A DNA stretch of 64,000 nucleotides from Chryseobacterium sp. ISL-80 (GCA_018613055.1 JAGGQZ010000026.1:1-64000), one strand, 5' to 3'; counted from the first letter of the stretch, positions 51,668 through 60,829 are shown. Notes: generated by a model from the sequence alone, not told the origin. Translations and numbers: made by a program.

Positions 51668-53231
51668 CTTCAGTAATTGGCAAATACAGATGGAAAGTAG
51701 TTCCGTGTCCCGGTTCGCTTTCTACTTCGATTGTGCCTCCATGTTCTTCAATGATCTTGAAACTAACCATCAGTCCGAGGCCAGTTCCTCTTTCTTTTGT
51801 TGTGTAGAATGGTTCCCCAAGTTTTTCAATTTTATCAGCGGGGATTCCTTCGCCCTCATCCTTGATTGAAATATGTATCTTGTTCCCCGGCGCCTTGCTG
51901 ATTTCAACGTATACGAATCCGCCTTTTGGCATGACTTCGATGGCATTTTTTATGATATTTATAAAGACTTTTTTCAACTGATTCGGTTCACATAGGAGAT
52001 TGGGTAAACTGTTGTCATAAATCGTCCTGAATTGAACGTCATGTAGGACTGCCTGGGCTGTCAGAAGGTCTACAGTCTCCTTCATTATTTTCGAAATATC
52101 TTCTCTGACATACTTGATAGCCTGCGGCTTGGCAAGGATCAGGAACTCATTTATGATTGAGTCTATCCTCTGGAGTTCTGACTTGATCACCTGGAAATAA
52201 AGGGAATACTGATCACCCGAGCTGTTCTCGAGAAGCTGTATGAATCCTTTGAGCGCAGTCATTGGATTTCGGATTTCATGGGCTATTCCGGCTGCCAGCT
52301 CCCCTAGTATATTCAACGTGTCGGATTTTCGGAGCTGTGCTTCCATTTCGACTTTTTCAGTGATATTCCTGAAGATAATCAAATTCAGGCTATCGACAAG
52401 ATGCCGTTTGACCGTGTATTCAAAATGCTTCAACCTGCCATCTTCATATGGGATGGTAAGTCTTCCATCCAGCCTTCCTTTTCGCAGCAGTTCTTCAATT
52501 TTTTCATCAAGTAATGTCTCTGATAATCCAAGACTGACGAAAAGCTTCCGAAAATTTTCTTCTTCAAGGTCTTCAGGCTTCAACCCAAGCTTCGCCATGC
52601 CGGAAGGGTTGATTTCATAGTGTTTGCAATTTTCATCCCATAGTATCATGCCCTCGATTGAACCCTCGAAGATTTTCCTGAACCTCTCTTCGCTTTTCCG
52701 TATTTCCCGTTCCATCCGGTATCGATCACTTGCATCCCGTACAATGGTCATATGGTACCCATCACCAGCATTGAGCTTGACGGTGAATTCCAGCAGCCGC
52801 TTTTCCCCGCTAGGCAGCAAGAAGACCGCTTCCTCACGCAGGGCGCCTTTTTCTTTAATGATTTTTTTCATTTCGCTATATTTATCATCTTTTTGATAAA
52901 TAAAGTCCGAGATTTTATGTTTCAATAATTCATCCAGAGTAAGACCGAAGATTTTGCAGGTCGCTTCATTAGCAGCAATGATCTGACCAGATTTTCCCCA
53001 GAACACAATGCCGTCAAGCGCTTCGCGGAATAAGCTTTTTAATAAGCCCCTGTCTTCGAGAAATCTTTCATCAAAAGCTGTATGACTGTCATCTGGATCC
53101 AAGTCTAAAGAACAGTCAGTGGCTGCTTGCTGGTCATTTACTATCTCTTTTAAAAAGGAATTTTCTTGTTCTAAAGCGGCTATTTTTTCCTTCAGTGCCT
53201 TAATATCATCCTGTCCATTAGCACTCCCCAC
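51654..53231 (-). CDS. PAS-domain sensor histidine kinase, KinE-like
   Basis: A 525-residue soluble histidine kinase. A short coiled coil (about 8-35) precedes two PAS domains (about 65-175 and 180-295), then HisKA with the phospho-His in ELAAGIAHEIRNPM (about 315) and a HATPase domain (N box NAIEVMPKGG, DEGEGIP, GTGLGL). No membrane segment. A GTG at 53231 follows AAGGAGG by seven bases and is preferred to an upstream ATG. In B. subtilis kinE (ykrQ), a phosphorelay kinase feeding Spo0F, sits beside ykrP; here the same neighbourhood suggests a sporulation kinase, though KinE is longer. No response regulator is adjacent. Confidence 0.88.
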   Translation of the reverse strand: MGSANGQDDIKALKEKIAALEQENSFLKEIVNDQQAATDCSLDLDPDDSHTAFDERFLEDRGLLKSLFREALDGIVFWGKSGQIIAANEATCKIFGLTLDELLKHKISDFIYQKDDKYSEMKKIIKEKGALREEAVFLLPSGEKRLLEFTVKLNAGDGYHMTIVRDASDRYRMEREIRKSEERFRKIFEGSIEGMILWDENCKHYEINPSGMAKLGLKPEDLEEENFRKLFVSLGLSETLLDEKIEELLRKGRLDGRLTIPYEDGRLKHFEYTVKRHLVDSLNLIIFRNITEKVEMEAQLRKSDTLNILGELAAGIAHEIRNPMTALKGFIQLLENSSGDQYSLYFQVIKSELQRIDSIINEFLILAKPQAIKYVREDISKIMKETVDLLTAQAVLHDVQFRTIYDNSLPNLLCEPNQLKKVFINIIKNAIEVMPKGGFVYVEISKAPGNKIHISIKDEGEGIPADKIEKLGEPFYTTKERGTGLGLMVSFKIIEEHGGTIEVESEPGHGTTFHLYLPITEETSD

Positions 53232-53353
53232 CAGAAAGCCTCCTTGTCGGATTCCCATTTTTCTAGTAATTTCTACATCGATATTGAAAATCCCTTTTAT
53301 TTCGTGATTATTTCCTGTTTATTTACTAGACTTTTTGGCAGAGACTGTAGAAA

Positions 53354-53381
53354 CAAAAAAAGCCGGGAATCCCCCCGGCTT
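53354..53381 (-). terminator. terminator of the oxidoreductase operon
   Basis: A perfect AAGCCGGG/CCCGGCTT stem followed on the minus strand by seven T, ten bases past the stop. Confidence 0.85.
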
Positions 53382-53390
53382 CTTAAAATA

Positions 53391-55685
53391 TTATAGATAT
53401 TCGTTTTCGTGCTTCGCCTTAAGGCGCTGCCATCTTTTTTCAACTTCTTCTTCGAATTCAACAAGCATGTCTTTGTTTTCTTCTTTTAACAAATGCTTTG
53501 TTTTTCCCATATATTTTAGCCAGTCTGACAAAGGGATTTTTTTGTTTTTCGCTTCAGGATCATACGTTATGTTCGTGACCCCCTCCTCCACCTCATAAAG
53601 CGGGAAGAAGTTGGAATTGACAGCCGCTTCTACGATCGTCTGTCCATAGCGATCTTCTGACTTCCAGTTAAGCGGACAAGTGATCAGCAGCTTGCCATAT
53701 ACAGTTCCAACATTCTGGGCATACCATTGTGCCTTCGCAGCCTTTTTCAAAAGATCCTGAGGGAATGCCTCGGTACCCGTGAAGACATAAGGTATATTGG
53801 TTGAAGCCATGATTTGGGCAGTATCCTTATGGTGGAACGCCTTTCCTTTTTGGGCCTTCCCTACATTTGAAGTGCTGGTCATATGCCCAAACGGAGTGGA
53901 ATAGGAAAGCTGCGAACCTGTATTCATATATCCTTCGTTATCATATTCAAGCATGATCAGTTTATGGCCGCGAAGCGCTGTTCCGATTGCTGATCCCATA
54001 CCGATATCCATGCCGCCATCTCCGGTTACCATCACGAATGTCGCATCTGCTGACACTTCGATCTCACCGCGCCGCTTCAATTCAAGGAATGCTTCCAGCG
54101 TCCCTGACAATGTTGCTGCCCCATTCTGGAACAGGTTATGGATGGTTGTCTGTTTATGGGAGGTGTGAGGATACGCTGTTGTAACAACATACGCACAGCC
54201 CGTCTGGAACAGGATGACAAGATCTCCTTCAATGCCTTTGAAGAACATTTCAAGGCCGCCAAAAATACCGCAGCCCGGACAAGCACCATGACCGGAGGCA
54301 ATACGTTTTGGCTTTGAGGTCAGCGCCCTTAATGGCGGAATTTTAACATTCAGTTTGTTTTTCTCTTCATCCCTTGTTACCTGGATCAGTCCTGATTTAT
54401 ACACGTCACCGTGCTGCGGCTCAATGACAGTCTTTAATGTCTTTTCGGGTTCGCCCGGAATATGTCCGTAGTAGTCGAAAGGTTTTTCAGCATAGCCTTT
54501 TTCCATAGCGTCAATCGCCATAGCGAAAAATGCTTCAGCATCATCTGCATAAAAGTCCTTTCCTCCCAGGCCGAACACCCTGCTCAGGACGATGGTTTCA
54601 TTGTTCCTGTCTTCCTGAAGCGCGGACTTGATTTCATGAGTCAGGTTTGGACCATGCCCGCCGTAAGAATCAGCTCTTTCCCCAACAAGAAGGGATTTCA
54701 CATTCTTTAAAGCTTCCCTGATTTCCTGTGCTGGGAAAGGACGGATGATGTTAGGGCTGATGACACCAGCCTTGATTCCTTGCTCCCTCAGCCTGTCAAC
54801 AACATCCTTGGCAGACTCTGCAGCTGAGTTCAAAAGAAATAGCGCTACTTCCGCATCCTCCATTTTATAGAGATCGAGAATGTCATAACCCCGTCCTGAC
54901 AGTTTCGCATACTTAGCAGCCACTTCTTTATAAACATCTTTCGCTCTGTATATCGCTTCAGATTGCTGGAAGTGGTTATTGGTCAAGTCGTCGCCATTCA
55001 TATGTGCTCCGATCGTCAACGGCTTCTTGGGATCTCGTGCGAAATTGTATTCAGTCGGTGCCTCTCCTACAAATTTCTGAACGACTGCGCGGTCCTTGAA
55101 ATAATTCACCTTCCGTTTTTGATGCGACGTAAAGAAGCCATCATAGGCAACCATGACCGGCAGGCGGACATCGGAATGCTCGGCTATTTTCAGTGCCATG
55201 ATATTCATATCATAAACTGCTTGAGGAGTCCTTGCTGTAAGGATCACCCACCCGGTATTCAAGGCAAAATACAGATCCGAATGGTCACCGCGGATATCAA
55301 GCGGACCGCTGATGGAGCGCGTGACCAGGTTCAGAACCATTGGATACCGTGTTCCCGATTGGACCGGAAGCTGCTCAAGCATATACATCAATCCGTTCGC
55401 GCTTGTTGCGTTGAACACACGCGCTCCTGTTGCGGCAGCTCCATAGCAGATACCAGCGGAACCATGCTCGCCATCAGCAGGGATCAACTTGATATCATGC
55501 TCGCCCCTTGCTTTCATCAGATCGAGATACTGGGCGACTTCTGTTGAAGGGGTGATTGGAAAATAGCCCATGATATGATAATTGATCTGAGCTGCAGCCA
55601 TTGCCGCCATTTCATTTCCCGATTCAAAAGTGGTCAACTGCTCTGCTGTGCTCATTGCTTTTACGTTCTCTTCAAGAATGGACAT
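53391..55685 (-). CDS. 2-oxoacid:ferredoxin oxidoreductase, fused alpha-beta subunit
   Basis: A 764-residue fusion of the alpha and beta parts of a pyruvate/2-oxoacid:ferredoxin oxidoreductase. The alpha part (about 15-430) begins GNEMAAMAAAQINYHIMGYFPI; the beta part (about 475-764) has GHGACPGCGIFGG and the TPP motif GDGGMDIGMGSAIGTAL ... DNEGYMNTG. It decarboxylates a 2-oxo acid to an acyl-CoA and reduces ferredoxin. The ATG follows GGAGGGG and overlaps the upstream stop by one base. Whether the substrate is pyruvate or 2-oxoglutarate cannot be read. A terminator follows. Confidence 0.9.
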   Translation of the reverse strand: MSILEENVKAMSTAEQLTTFESGNEMAAMAAAQINYHIMGYFPITPSTEVAQYLDLMKARGEHDIKLIPADGEHGSAGICYGAAATGARVFNATSANGLMYMLEQLPVQSGTRYPMVLNLVTRSISGPLDIRGDHSDLYFALNTGWVILTARTPQAVYDMNIMALKIAEHSDVRLPVMVAYDGFFTSHQKRKVNYFKDRAVVQKFVGEAPTEYNFARDPKKPLTIGAHMNGDDLTNNHFQQSEAIYRAKDVYKEVAAKYAKLSGRGYDILDLYKMEDAEVALFLLNSAAESAKDVVDRLREQGIKAGVISPNIIRPFPAQEIREALKNVKSLLVGERADSYGGHGPNLTHEIKSALQEDRNNETIVLSRVFGLGGKDFYADDAEAFFAMAIDAMEKGYAEKPFDYYGHIPGEPEKTLKTVIEPQHGDVYKSGLIQVTRDEEKNKLNVKIPPLRALTSKPKRIASGHGACPGCGIFGGLEMFFKGIEGDLVILFQTGCAYVVTTAYPHTSHKQTTIHNLFQNGAATLSGTLEAFLELKRRGEIEVSADATFVMVTGDGGMDIGMGSAIGTALRGHKLIMLEYDNEGYMNTGSQLSYSTPFGHMTSTSNVGKAQKGKAFHHKDTAQIMASTNIPYVFTGTEAFPQDLLKKAAKAQWYAQNVGTVYGKLLITCPLNWKSEDRYGQTIVEAAVNSNFFPLYEVEEGVTNITYDPEAKNKKIPLSDWLKYMGKTKHLLKEENKDMLVEFEEEVEKRWQRLKAKHENEYL

Positions 55686-56698
55686 TAAGAAACCCCTCCA
55701 GTCACATAAGGATAATTTTGTTTTACTTGGTTTTCCTCGGCATAGCCAATCATTTCCCTTAGTTCGCTTAATGCCGTTGTAGGACATGCCTCGACACATT
55801 TCAGGCATCCTTTGCAATATTGGTAGTCGATTCCCTTCAGGAACATTTGCTTTCTGCCGCGCTTGTCTTCACCTTCTTCCCAGACAAAGCAATAGTCAGG
55901 GCATGCAGTGTCACATGCTGCGCAGTTGATGCAGTCTGCCTGGTTAAATTGCGGCACGAATCCCTGTCTGGAACCGCTTAGATCTTTCAGGATGCTGTTT
56001 GCCTGAGTTGTAATGACTCCGCCAAGACCCTGCGTTTCATACCCAAGCAGCGGCATAGGACGCTTGAAACCCTTGCCCTGTGCTCCTTCTTCAAGCTCGT
56101 ATGTCTTGAACTGGACCTCATTATAGCCTCTTTCGAATGTTCTTATGTTCGGTTCCACCAGATGAGGATATTTCTTTTCGAAAGTTTTACGGATTACATG
56201 TTTCATTGCGTCGGGATCAAGAAAGTCAATAATGCGGTACAAGGCACCAAGCATTGCGGTATTCACCTTCGTTTTTTCCTCAACGGCAATTGAAAGTGCA
56301 TCGACAATCGCGAGTGTTCCATATTCCAGCTGAAGGTCTTGTTTGATTTCATCAAAACCCCTTGTTGAATTCACGAGCAGGATTCCGTCGGGCCGCAAGC
56401 CGCTGACAACGTCAACCGTTTTATAAAGCGCTTCATGGAAGACACCGACTACCTGTGGCTCTTCTATCGGACTATGGACTCTAATTTCCGTTTCTGGGTC
56501 ACAGAACCGGACAAAGCTTTTCACCGGCGAGCCTTTTTTCTCCGATCCATATGAAGAAAAGTTGGAACCATTCAGCCCAAGACCGAGAACTCCTGCCTCG
56601 GCAAGCATCTTTCCGGCAAGGTTCGCGCCAAGCCCCCCAATCGATTCAAGTCTTATCTCATAAAACCCTAATTCATTCTTCTTCGGTAAGATAGACAT
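55685..56698 (-). CDS. 2-oxoacid:ferredoxin oxidoreductase, fused gamma-delta subunit
   Basis: A 337-residue fusion of the gamma domain (about 10-185; RLESIGGLGANLAGKMLAEA and SYGSEKKGSPVKSFVRF) and an iron-sulfur delta domain (about 245-320) with two [4Fe-4S] motifs, CINCAACDTACPDYC and CKGCLKCVEACP. It completes the four-domain oxidoreductase with the downstream gene. GGGAGGGAGATT precedes the ATG. Both genes form one operon; an inverted repeat (56732-56745) lies just upstream. Confidence 0.92.
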   Translation of the reverse strand: MSILPKKNELGFYEIRLESIGGLGANLAGKMLAEAGVLGLGLNGSNFSSYGSEKKGSPVKSFVRFCDPETEIRVHSPIEEPQVVGVFHEALYKTVDVVSGLRPDGILLVNSTRGFDEIKQDLQLEYGTLAIVDALSIAVEEKTKVNTAMLGALYRIIDFLDPDAMKHVIRKTFEKKYPHLVEPNIRTFERGYNEVQFKTYELEEGAQGKGFKRPMPLLGYETQGLGGVITTQANSILKDLSGSRQGFVPQFNQADCINCAACDTACPDYCFVWEEGEDKRGRKQMFLKGIDYQYCKGCLKCVEACPTTALSELREMIGYAEENQVKQNYPYVTGGVS

Positions 56699-56850
56699 AA
56701 TCTCCCTCCCAATTTTGTTGTTAAGGTTATTGAATGTGAACATTCCCCACTTTTAATTTTATAGATAACAAAATGATTAAGCTGTGACATATATCAAACA
56801 TTTGAATTTTTTTATTAGAACACACCCAAAAATAATTCACTTAATCCGTA

Positions 56851-56859
56851 TGCTATAAT
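56851..56859 (+). promoter_or_regulatory. extended -10 promoter element for ykrP
   Basis: TGCTATAAT is a perfect extended -10. No good -35 is seen upstream, which extended -10 promoters tolerate. It would give a ykrP leader of about 175 bases. Confidence 0.5.
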
Positions 56860-56909
56860 GAATTCCTTTTATATAACAGAGAGAAAATTGTATTAATACA
56901 GCAGTAAAC

Positions 56910-56939
56910 CCTGATTCAGGAAAGTATTCCTGAACCAGG
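56910..56939 (+). other. hairpin in the ykrP leader
   Basis: CCTGATTCAGGAA pairs with TTCCTGAACCAGG through 13 positions with one mismatch and an AGTA loop. No T tail follows, so it is not a standard terminator; a leader structure or operator is possible. Confidence 0.5.
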
Positions 56940-57042
56940 AACCATTTCCTTAATTTTGAGCAAATAGCCTGGTTTGTCTTTGTCTTGAAAAGGGTAAATA
57001 TAGGTGAGTATTTTTTGGGGGTCTCTAATTAAGGGAGGAAAT

Positions 57043-58086
57043 ATGAAACAGCGAGATTACTACTTTGACAATGCCAAGTTTATCTTGATTTTTTTCGTCG
57101 TCTTTGGCCATCTTTTGCGCTCGTTCATTGAAGACAATGAAATGATCTACAATATTTATAAAGTCATATATACATTCCATATGCCAGCCTTCATCCTGGT
57201 TTCAGGCTTTTTTGCAAGAGGCTTCAACAAAAAAGGTTATGTAATGAAAATAGCAAAGAAATTGATTCTGCCATATTTCATTTTTCAACTCATCTATTCA
57301 ATTTTTTTCTATTTTCTTTACAGCAAATCGACCTTTACGATCGATCCGCTGAATCCGCACTGGTCATTATGGTTTTTGATCAGCCTGTTCTGCTGGAACC
57401 TTATGCTGATCGGCTTTGCAAGGCTTAGCGCACCGACAGGTCTTTTGATTGCATTTGGACTAGGACTTGGCGTGGGCTATGTTGATTGGATATCCAATTA
57501 TTTGAGTCTCTCCAGGACATTCGTATTCTTTCCGTTGTTCCTGCTTGGATACCATTTAACAAAGGACCATATCAAAACATTGACCAGGCCTTCATTTAAA
57601 ATTGGAGCACTCGTTGCATTCACAGTCGTATTTTTAGGATTCTATTTCAATCCGGATATTGACTATAAATGGCTCCTTGGATCAAAGCCCTATTCAATGA
57701 TGGAAGCTGCATCGATTTCAAGCATGTTCACACGTTTAAGTTTTTACCTGTTAAGCTTGCTGATGGTGTTCAGTTTCCTGACAATCGTACCTAAAAAGCA
57801 ATATTTCTTTACTGACCTTGGGAAAAATACACTTTATGTGTATTTACTGCATGGATTTTTTGTCCGGACCTTCCGCGAAAGCGAGGTCCAGAACTTTTTC
57901 CACAGTCCCGAACGTTTTATCCTGCTGGCATTCATCGCCCTGGTGCTTACTTTCTTGCTGTCAAGCAAATATGCGGCCGCATTCGCACAGCCGCTAATCG
58001 AATTCAAGACATCCAGGATCAACCGTCTTAAAACCAGGATGGCAGCCATCGTCCGCTTCTATCGCCGAAAGCTGTTGAGCCAGTAA
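57043..58086 (+). CDS. ykrP: acyltransferase-3 family membrane protein YkrP
   Basis: A 347-residue integral membrane acyltransferase (acyltransferase family 3), close to B. subtilis YkrP in length and position. The family start YYFDNAKFILIFFVVFGHLL (about 5-24, with the conserved His) and RSF/HMPAF motifs are present, followed by about ten hydrophobic helices. The ATG at 57043 follows GGGAGGAAAT. Such enzymes O-acetylate polysaccharides or related surface molecules; the acceptor is unknown. A terminator follows. Confidence 0.85.
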   Translation: MKQRDYYFDNAKFILIFFVVFGHLLRSFIEDNEMIYNIYKVIYTFHMPAFILVSGFFARGFNKKGYVMKIAKKLILPYFIFQLIYSIFFYFLYSKSTFTIDPLNPHWSLWFLISLFCWNLMLIGFARLSAPTGLLIAFGLGLGVGYVDWISNYLSLSRTFVFFPLFLLGYHLTKDHIKTLTRPSFKIGALVAFTVVFLGFYFNPDIDYKWLLGSKPYSMMEAASISSMFTRLSFYLLSLLMVFSFLTIVPKKQYFFTDLGKNTLYVYLLHGFFVRTFRESEVQNFFHSPERFILLAFIALVLTFLLSSKYAAAFAQPLIEFKTSRINRLKTRMAAIVRFYRRKLLSQ

Positions 58087-58106
58087 ATTATGACTAAAAA
58101 TTGCCA

Positions 58107-58140
58107 AGAGCCATTCATCGAGAATGGCTCTTTCCTTTTT
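58107..58140 (+). terminator. terminator of ykrP
   Basis: A perfect ten-pair stem (AGAGCCATTC/GAATGGCTCT) with a five-base loop and a TTCCTTTTTC tail. Confidence 0.82.
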
Positions 58141-58230
58141 CTTCAACAGGATTCAACCTGTCTTTTTTGTCTAAACTGAGATATAATTGGAAGTTGACTT
58201 GCTGTGGATTTTTATAAAGGAGATTTTTAC

Positions 58231-59991
58231 ATGAATATCGTCTTAACAACGCTAAACGCGAAGTATATACACACGAATCTTGCCATTAGATACCTCAAGG
58301 CATATGCTCAGCCGGAATTCGATGCGAGCATTGTTGAATACACAATAAAAGACCCTGTGATCAACATCGTGTCAGACCTGATCCAAAAGAAACCTGATGT
58401 GATTGGTTTCAGCTGCTATATTTGGAACATCGAAGAAACCATTAAAGTCATTAAAATGATCAAAAAAATCAATTCAGACATCTTGATTGTCGTCGGAGGC
58501 CCTGAGGTTACCTATGATGTCCAGGAATGGATGGAAAAAGTGCCTGATTTCGACGTGATTGTCATCGGTGAGGGTGAACAGACATTCAAACAGCTTCTTG
58601 AAGGATACTCAAAAGAACAGGACTTTTCAGGAGTACCCGGCATCGCCTACCGGAATGGAGAAAGCATCCAGCTGAATCCTCAGCGCAACAAGCTTGACCT
58701 AAAAGACCTCCCCTCTCCATATCGCTTCGAAGAGGATGCTTCACACCTTTCCAAAAGGGTCACGTATATTGAAACGAGCCGCGGCTGTCCATTCAGCTGT
58801 CAATTCTGCCTCTCATCTATCGAAGTCGGTGTACGTTACTTTGACAGGGAAAAGATCAAGGATGATATCCGCTATTTAATGGCAAATGGTGCGAAGACCA
58901 TCAAGTTCGTGGACAGGACGTTCAATATCAGCCGGAGCTATGCTATGGAAATGTTCCGATTCCTGATCGATGAGCATCTCCCCGGGACCGTATTCCAATT
59001 CGAAATCACTGCGGACATCATGCGGCCCGAGGTTATTGCCTTCCTGAACGAGGAAGCACCTGCAGGATTGTTCCGCTTTGAAATCGGAGTCCAGTCCACG
59101 AATGATTATACAAATGAACTTGTCATGAGAAAACAGAATTTTGATAAACTGAAACGGACTGTCACAATGGTCAAGGAAGGCGGCAAGATTGACCAGCACC
59201 TTGATTTGATCGCCGGTTTGCCGGAAGAAGATTATCAATCGTTCAAGAAAACCTTCAATGATGTGTTTGCGATGAGGCCGGAAGAATTGCAGCTAGGCTT
59301 CCTGAAGATGCTAAGAGGGACTGGTTTGAGGCTGAGAGCTCCTGAACATGATTATATCTATATGGACCATTCCCCATATGAAATCCTCGGGAATAATGTA
59401 CTTGATTTCAATGATATCATTAAGATCAAGCAGGTTGAGGATGTGCTTGAGAAATATTGGAATGATCACAGAATGGACCATACTGTTGAATTCCTGGTCA
59501 CCAGCGTCTTCCCCTCCCCATTCGACTTCTTCCAGGAATTCGGATCCTACTGGGAAACAAAAGGATGGTCGAGGATCGGTCACCAGCTTGAAGACTTATA
59601 TAAAAGGCTATACCAGTTCCTGAAGGAAAAGGGTGTGGACCACCTTGAGCAGATTGTCAGTTTGATGAAATACGACTATCTCGCCAGCATGAAATACAAG
59701 CCCCGTAAGCCCTGGTGGGAGCTGACATCTGACAAAAAGCAGCGGTCTGAATTATACAGGGATATCATCAAGAATCCCGAGGCGCTTGGCCATCAGTTCA
59801 CTAATTTGAAGATGAATGAAAAGGATCTATACAAACACACTCTGCTAGAAGATATCACAATCGATCTGGATAAACTGATCAAACATGGAGTAATGGAGAA
59901 TTCTCCGTCACATCTCCTTGTCTATTTTGATTCTAAATCAGAAAAACCTTATTTTTTCCCATTTAAACAGGAAAATTTTAAGCCGGCTTGA
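58231..59991 (+). CDS. B12-binding radical SAM protein (DUF4080 type)
   Basis: A 586-residue protein with a cobalamin-binding Rossmann domain (about 1-140; NIVLTTLNAKYIHTNLAIRYL, VVGGPEVTYD, IGEGEQTF), a radical SAM core with the cluster motif SRGCPFSCQFCLSS (C-x3-C-x2-C, about 187-200), and a C-terminal DUF4080-like domain. AAAGGAGATTTTTAC precedes the ATG. Members are B12-dependent methyltransferase-like enzymes of unknown substrate. It is a single gene with a terminator overlapping its stop. Confidence 0.9.
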   Translation: MNIVLTTLNAKYIHTNLAIRYLKAYAQPEFDASIVEYTIKDPVINIVSDLIQKKPDVIGFSCYIWNIEETIKVIKMIKKINSDILIVVGGPEVTYDVQEWMEKVPDFDVIVIGEGEQTFKQLLEGYSKEQDFSGVPGIAYRNGESIQLNPQRNKLDLKDLPSPYRFEEDASHLSKRVTYIETSRGCPFSCQFCLSSIEVGVRYFDREKIKDDIRYLMANGAKTIKFVDRTFNISRSYAMEMFRFLIDEHLPGTVFQFEITADIMRPEVIAFLNEEAPAGLFRFEIGVQSTNDYTNELVMRKQNFDKLKRTVTMVKEGGKIDQHLDLIAGLPEEDYQSFKKTFNDVFAMRPEELQLGFLKMLRGTGLRLRAPEHDYIYMDHSPYEILGNNVLDFNDIIKIKQVEDVLEKYWNDHRMDHTVEFLVTSVFPSPFDFFQEFGSYWETKGWSRIGHQLEDLYKRLYQFLKEKGVDHLEQIVSLMKYDYLASMKYKPRKPWWELTSDKKQRSELYRDIIKNPEALGHQFTNLKMNEKDLYKHTLLEDITIDLDKLIKHGVMENSPSHLLVYFDSKSEKPYFFPFKQENFKPA

Positions 59992-60007
59992 TTAAGCCGG
60001 CTTTTTT
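59980..60007. terminator. terminator overlapping the radical SAM gene stop
   Basis: AGCCGGCTT and AAGCCGGCT form a strong stem with a GATT loop and six T on the plus strand. The left arm covers the last codons of the radical SAM gene. It also borders the minus-strand small gene. Confidence 0.85.
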
Positions 60008-60154
60008 CTATTTACAGTCCTTTTCGGCTTTATGTTTCACCTTTTTACCAGCAAAAGGCTGTTCATAAAACTTCCCCGCATTAAAATCGCCAAATTCCAT
60101 GCCGAATTCAACGTTCAAAGGCTTCTGGTGCCGGACTTCATGCTTTTTCATCAT
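60008..60154 (-). CDS. 48-aa small basic protein
   Basis: A 48-residue hydrophilic protein, MMKKHEVRHQKPLNVEFGME and then FGDFNAGKFYEQ, with a Lys-rich tail ending in Cys-Lys. Its first ATG overlaps the stop of the upstream 53-residue gene (GCATGATG), so translation is coupled. The patterned (V/M)EFGxEFGDFNA-like core and position between ktrD and ykrP recall the small ykzE gene of B. subtilis (from memory, unverified). A spore-related role is plausible but not shown. Confidence 0.62.
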   Translation of the reverse strand: MMKKHEVRHQKPLNVEFGMEFGDFNAGKFYEQPFAGKKVKHKAEKDCK

Positions 60155-60312
60155 GCTCTTCCTTTCCTGCCCTGCTTTGAATTCCTGTTTGCAAATTTCC
60201 CCGGATCTTCACCATGAGCAAATTCAGCAGAAAATTCACTTTCCTGAAGATTCTTCTTAGGTGTGTTTGTATATTTAGCCACAGCATTTCTTTCTGCCTT
60301 CCTTTTAGCCAT
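60151..60312 (-). CDS. small Lys-rich protein, MAKR/SEFS type
   Basis: A 53-residue, strongly hydrophilic protein starting MAKRKAERNAV, with the central QESEFSAEFAHG and a basic C-terminus (NSKQGRKGRA). GGAGGTGGTTAG precedes the ATG, a strong ribosome site. It shares the MAKR opening and SEFSxE motif with 13849-14025. It overlaps the next small gene by four bases, forming a two-gene unit. Composition and context (SASP gene 2 kb away) suggest a minor spore protein; that is inference. Confidence 0.68.
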   Translation of the reverse strand: MAKRKAERNAVAKYTNTPKKNLQESEFSAEFAHGEDPGKFANRNSKQGRKGRA

Positions 60313-60448
60313 TCTAACCACCTCCATCCTTTATTTTTTTCAATGTGTGATTTGCTATGTACAGTTTTGATTACCTTATTTTACAAACTGAACTCTCTTA
60401 TAAAAAGCTTCATACAACAAAAGATAAACTCAAAAAGGAGGAGCAGAA

Positions 60449-60796
60449 ATGGCAAAGAATGATCACGAGCTAAAACCATTGGATATCGAAGAAACATTGC
60501 CCCATCAAATCAACGCTCCAAGCTTCAAGGATACCGGAATGGAGATGAAACCACCCTTTAGGAATGAGCATGGCGTGATTATCGGTGACAGCCTTTACGC
60601 TTCTGAGGATTCACCGCTGGAAAATTGGTCGGATGAGACAGATCCGGCCGTCATGGCTGGTGACGAATGGGTCCATCCTACCAATGACATCGGCTGGAAC
60701 ACAGCAGAAAACAGAGACCTTCTCGAGGAAAAGAGAAAACCACAGGGCTATCCATTCATGCATCCAACAAAAGATGTGAGCAAGGGTCAGGATTAA
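60449..60796 (+). CDS. DUF3905 family protein
   Basis: A 115-residue acidic, soluble protein (MAKNDHELKPLDIEETLPHQ) with several conserved-looking aspartate/tryptophan boxes (NWSDETDPAVMAGDEWVHPT, DIGWNTAENRDLL, YPFMHPTKDV). It resembles the Bacillus DUF3905 family of unknown function, found in spore formers. AAAAAGGAGGAGC precedes the ATG. Strong terminator after the stop. No signal or membrane segment. Confidence 0.75.
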   Translation: MAKNDHELKPLDIEETLPHQINAPSFKDTGMEMKPPFRNEHGVIIGDSLYASEDSPLENWSDETDPAVMAGDEWVHPTNDIGWNTAENRDLLEEKRKPQGYPFMHPTKDVSKGQD

Positions 60797-60798
60797 AA

Positions 60799-60826
60799 AA
60801 ATCCGGGAATTCTCCCGGATTTTTAA
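60799..60826. terminator. bidirectional terminator
   Basis: AAATCCGGGA/TCCCGGATTT stem with T runs on both strands, between the DUF3905 gene and convergent ktrD. Confidence 0.85.
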
Positions 60827-60829
60827 CAT

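Larger units (their letters stand above)
56699..57042. other. divergent intergenic region, oxidoreductase/ykrP
   Basis: A 344-base gap between divergent operons. It contains an inverted repeat GAATGT-GA-ACATTC (56732-56745) before the oxidoreductase gene, an extended -10 box for the plus strand (56851-56859) and a stable hairpin (56910-56939) in the ykrP leader. No gene is seen. Confidence 0.5.

Noticed and set aside
54963-55547. 194-codon frame antisense to the oxidoreductase alpha part
   Set aside because: A shadow of a well-supported gene, without ribosome site.
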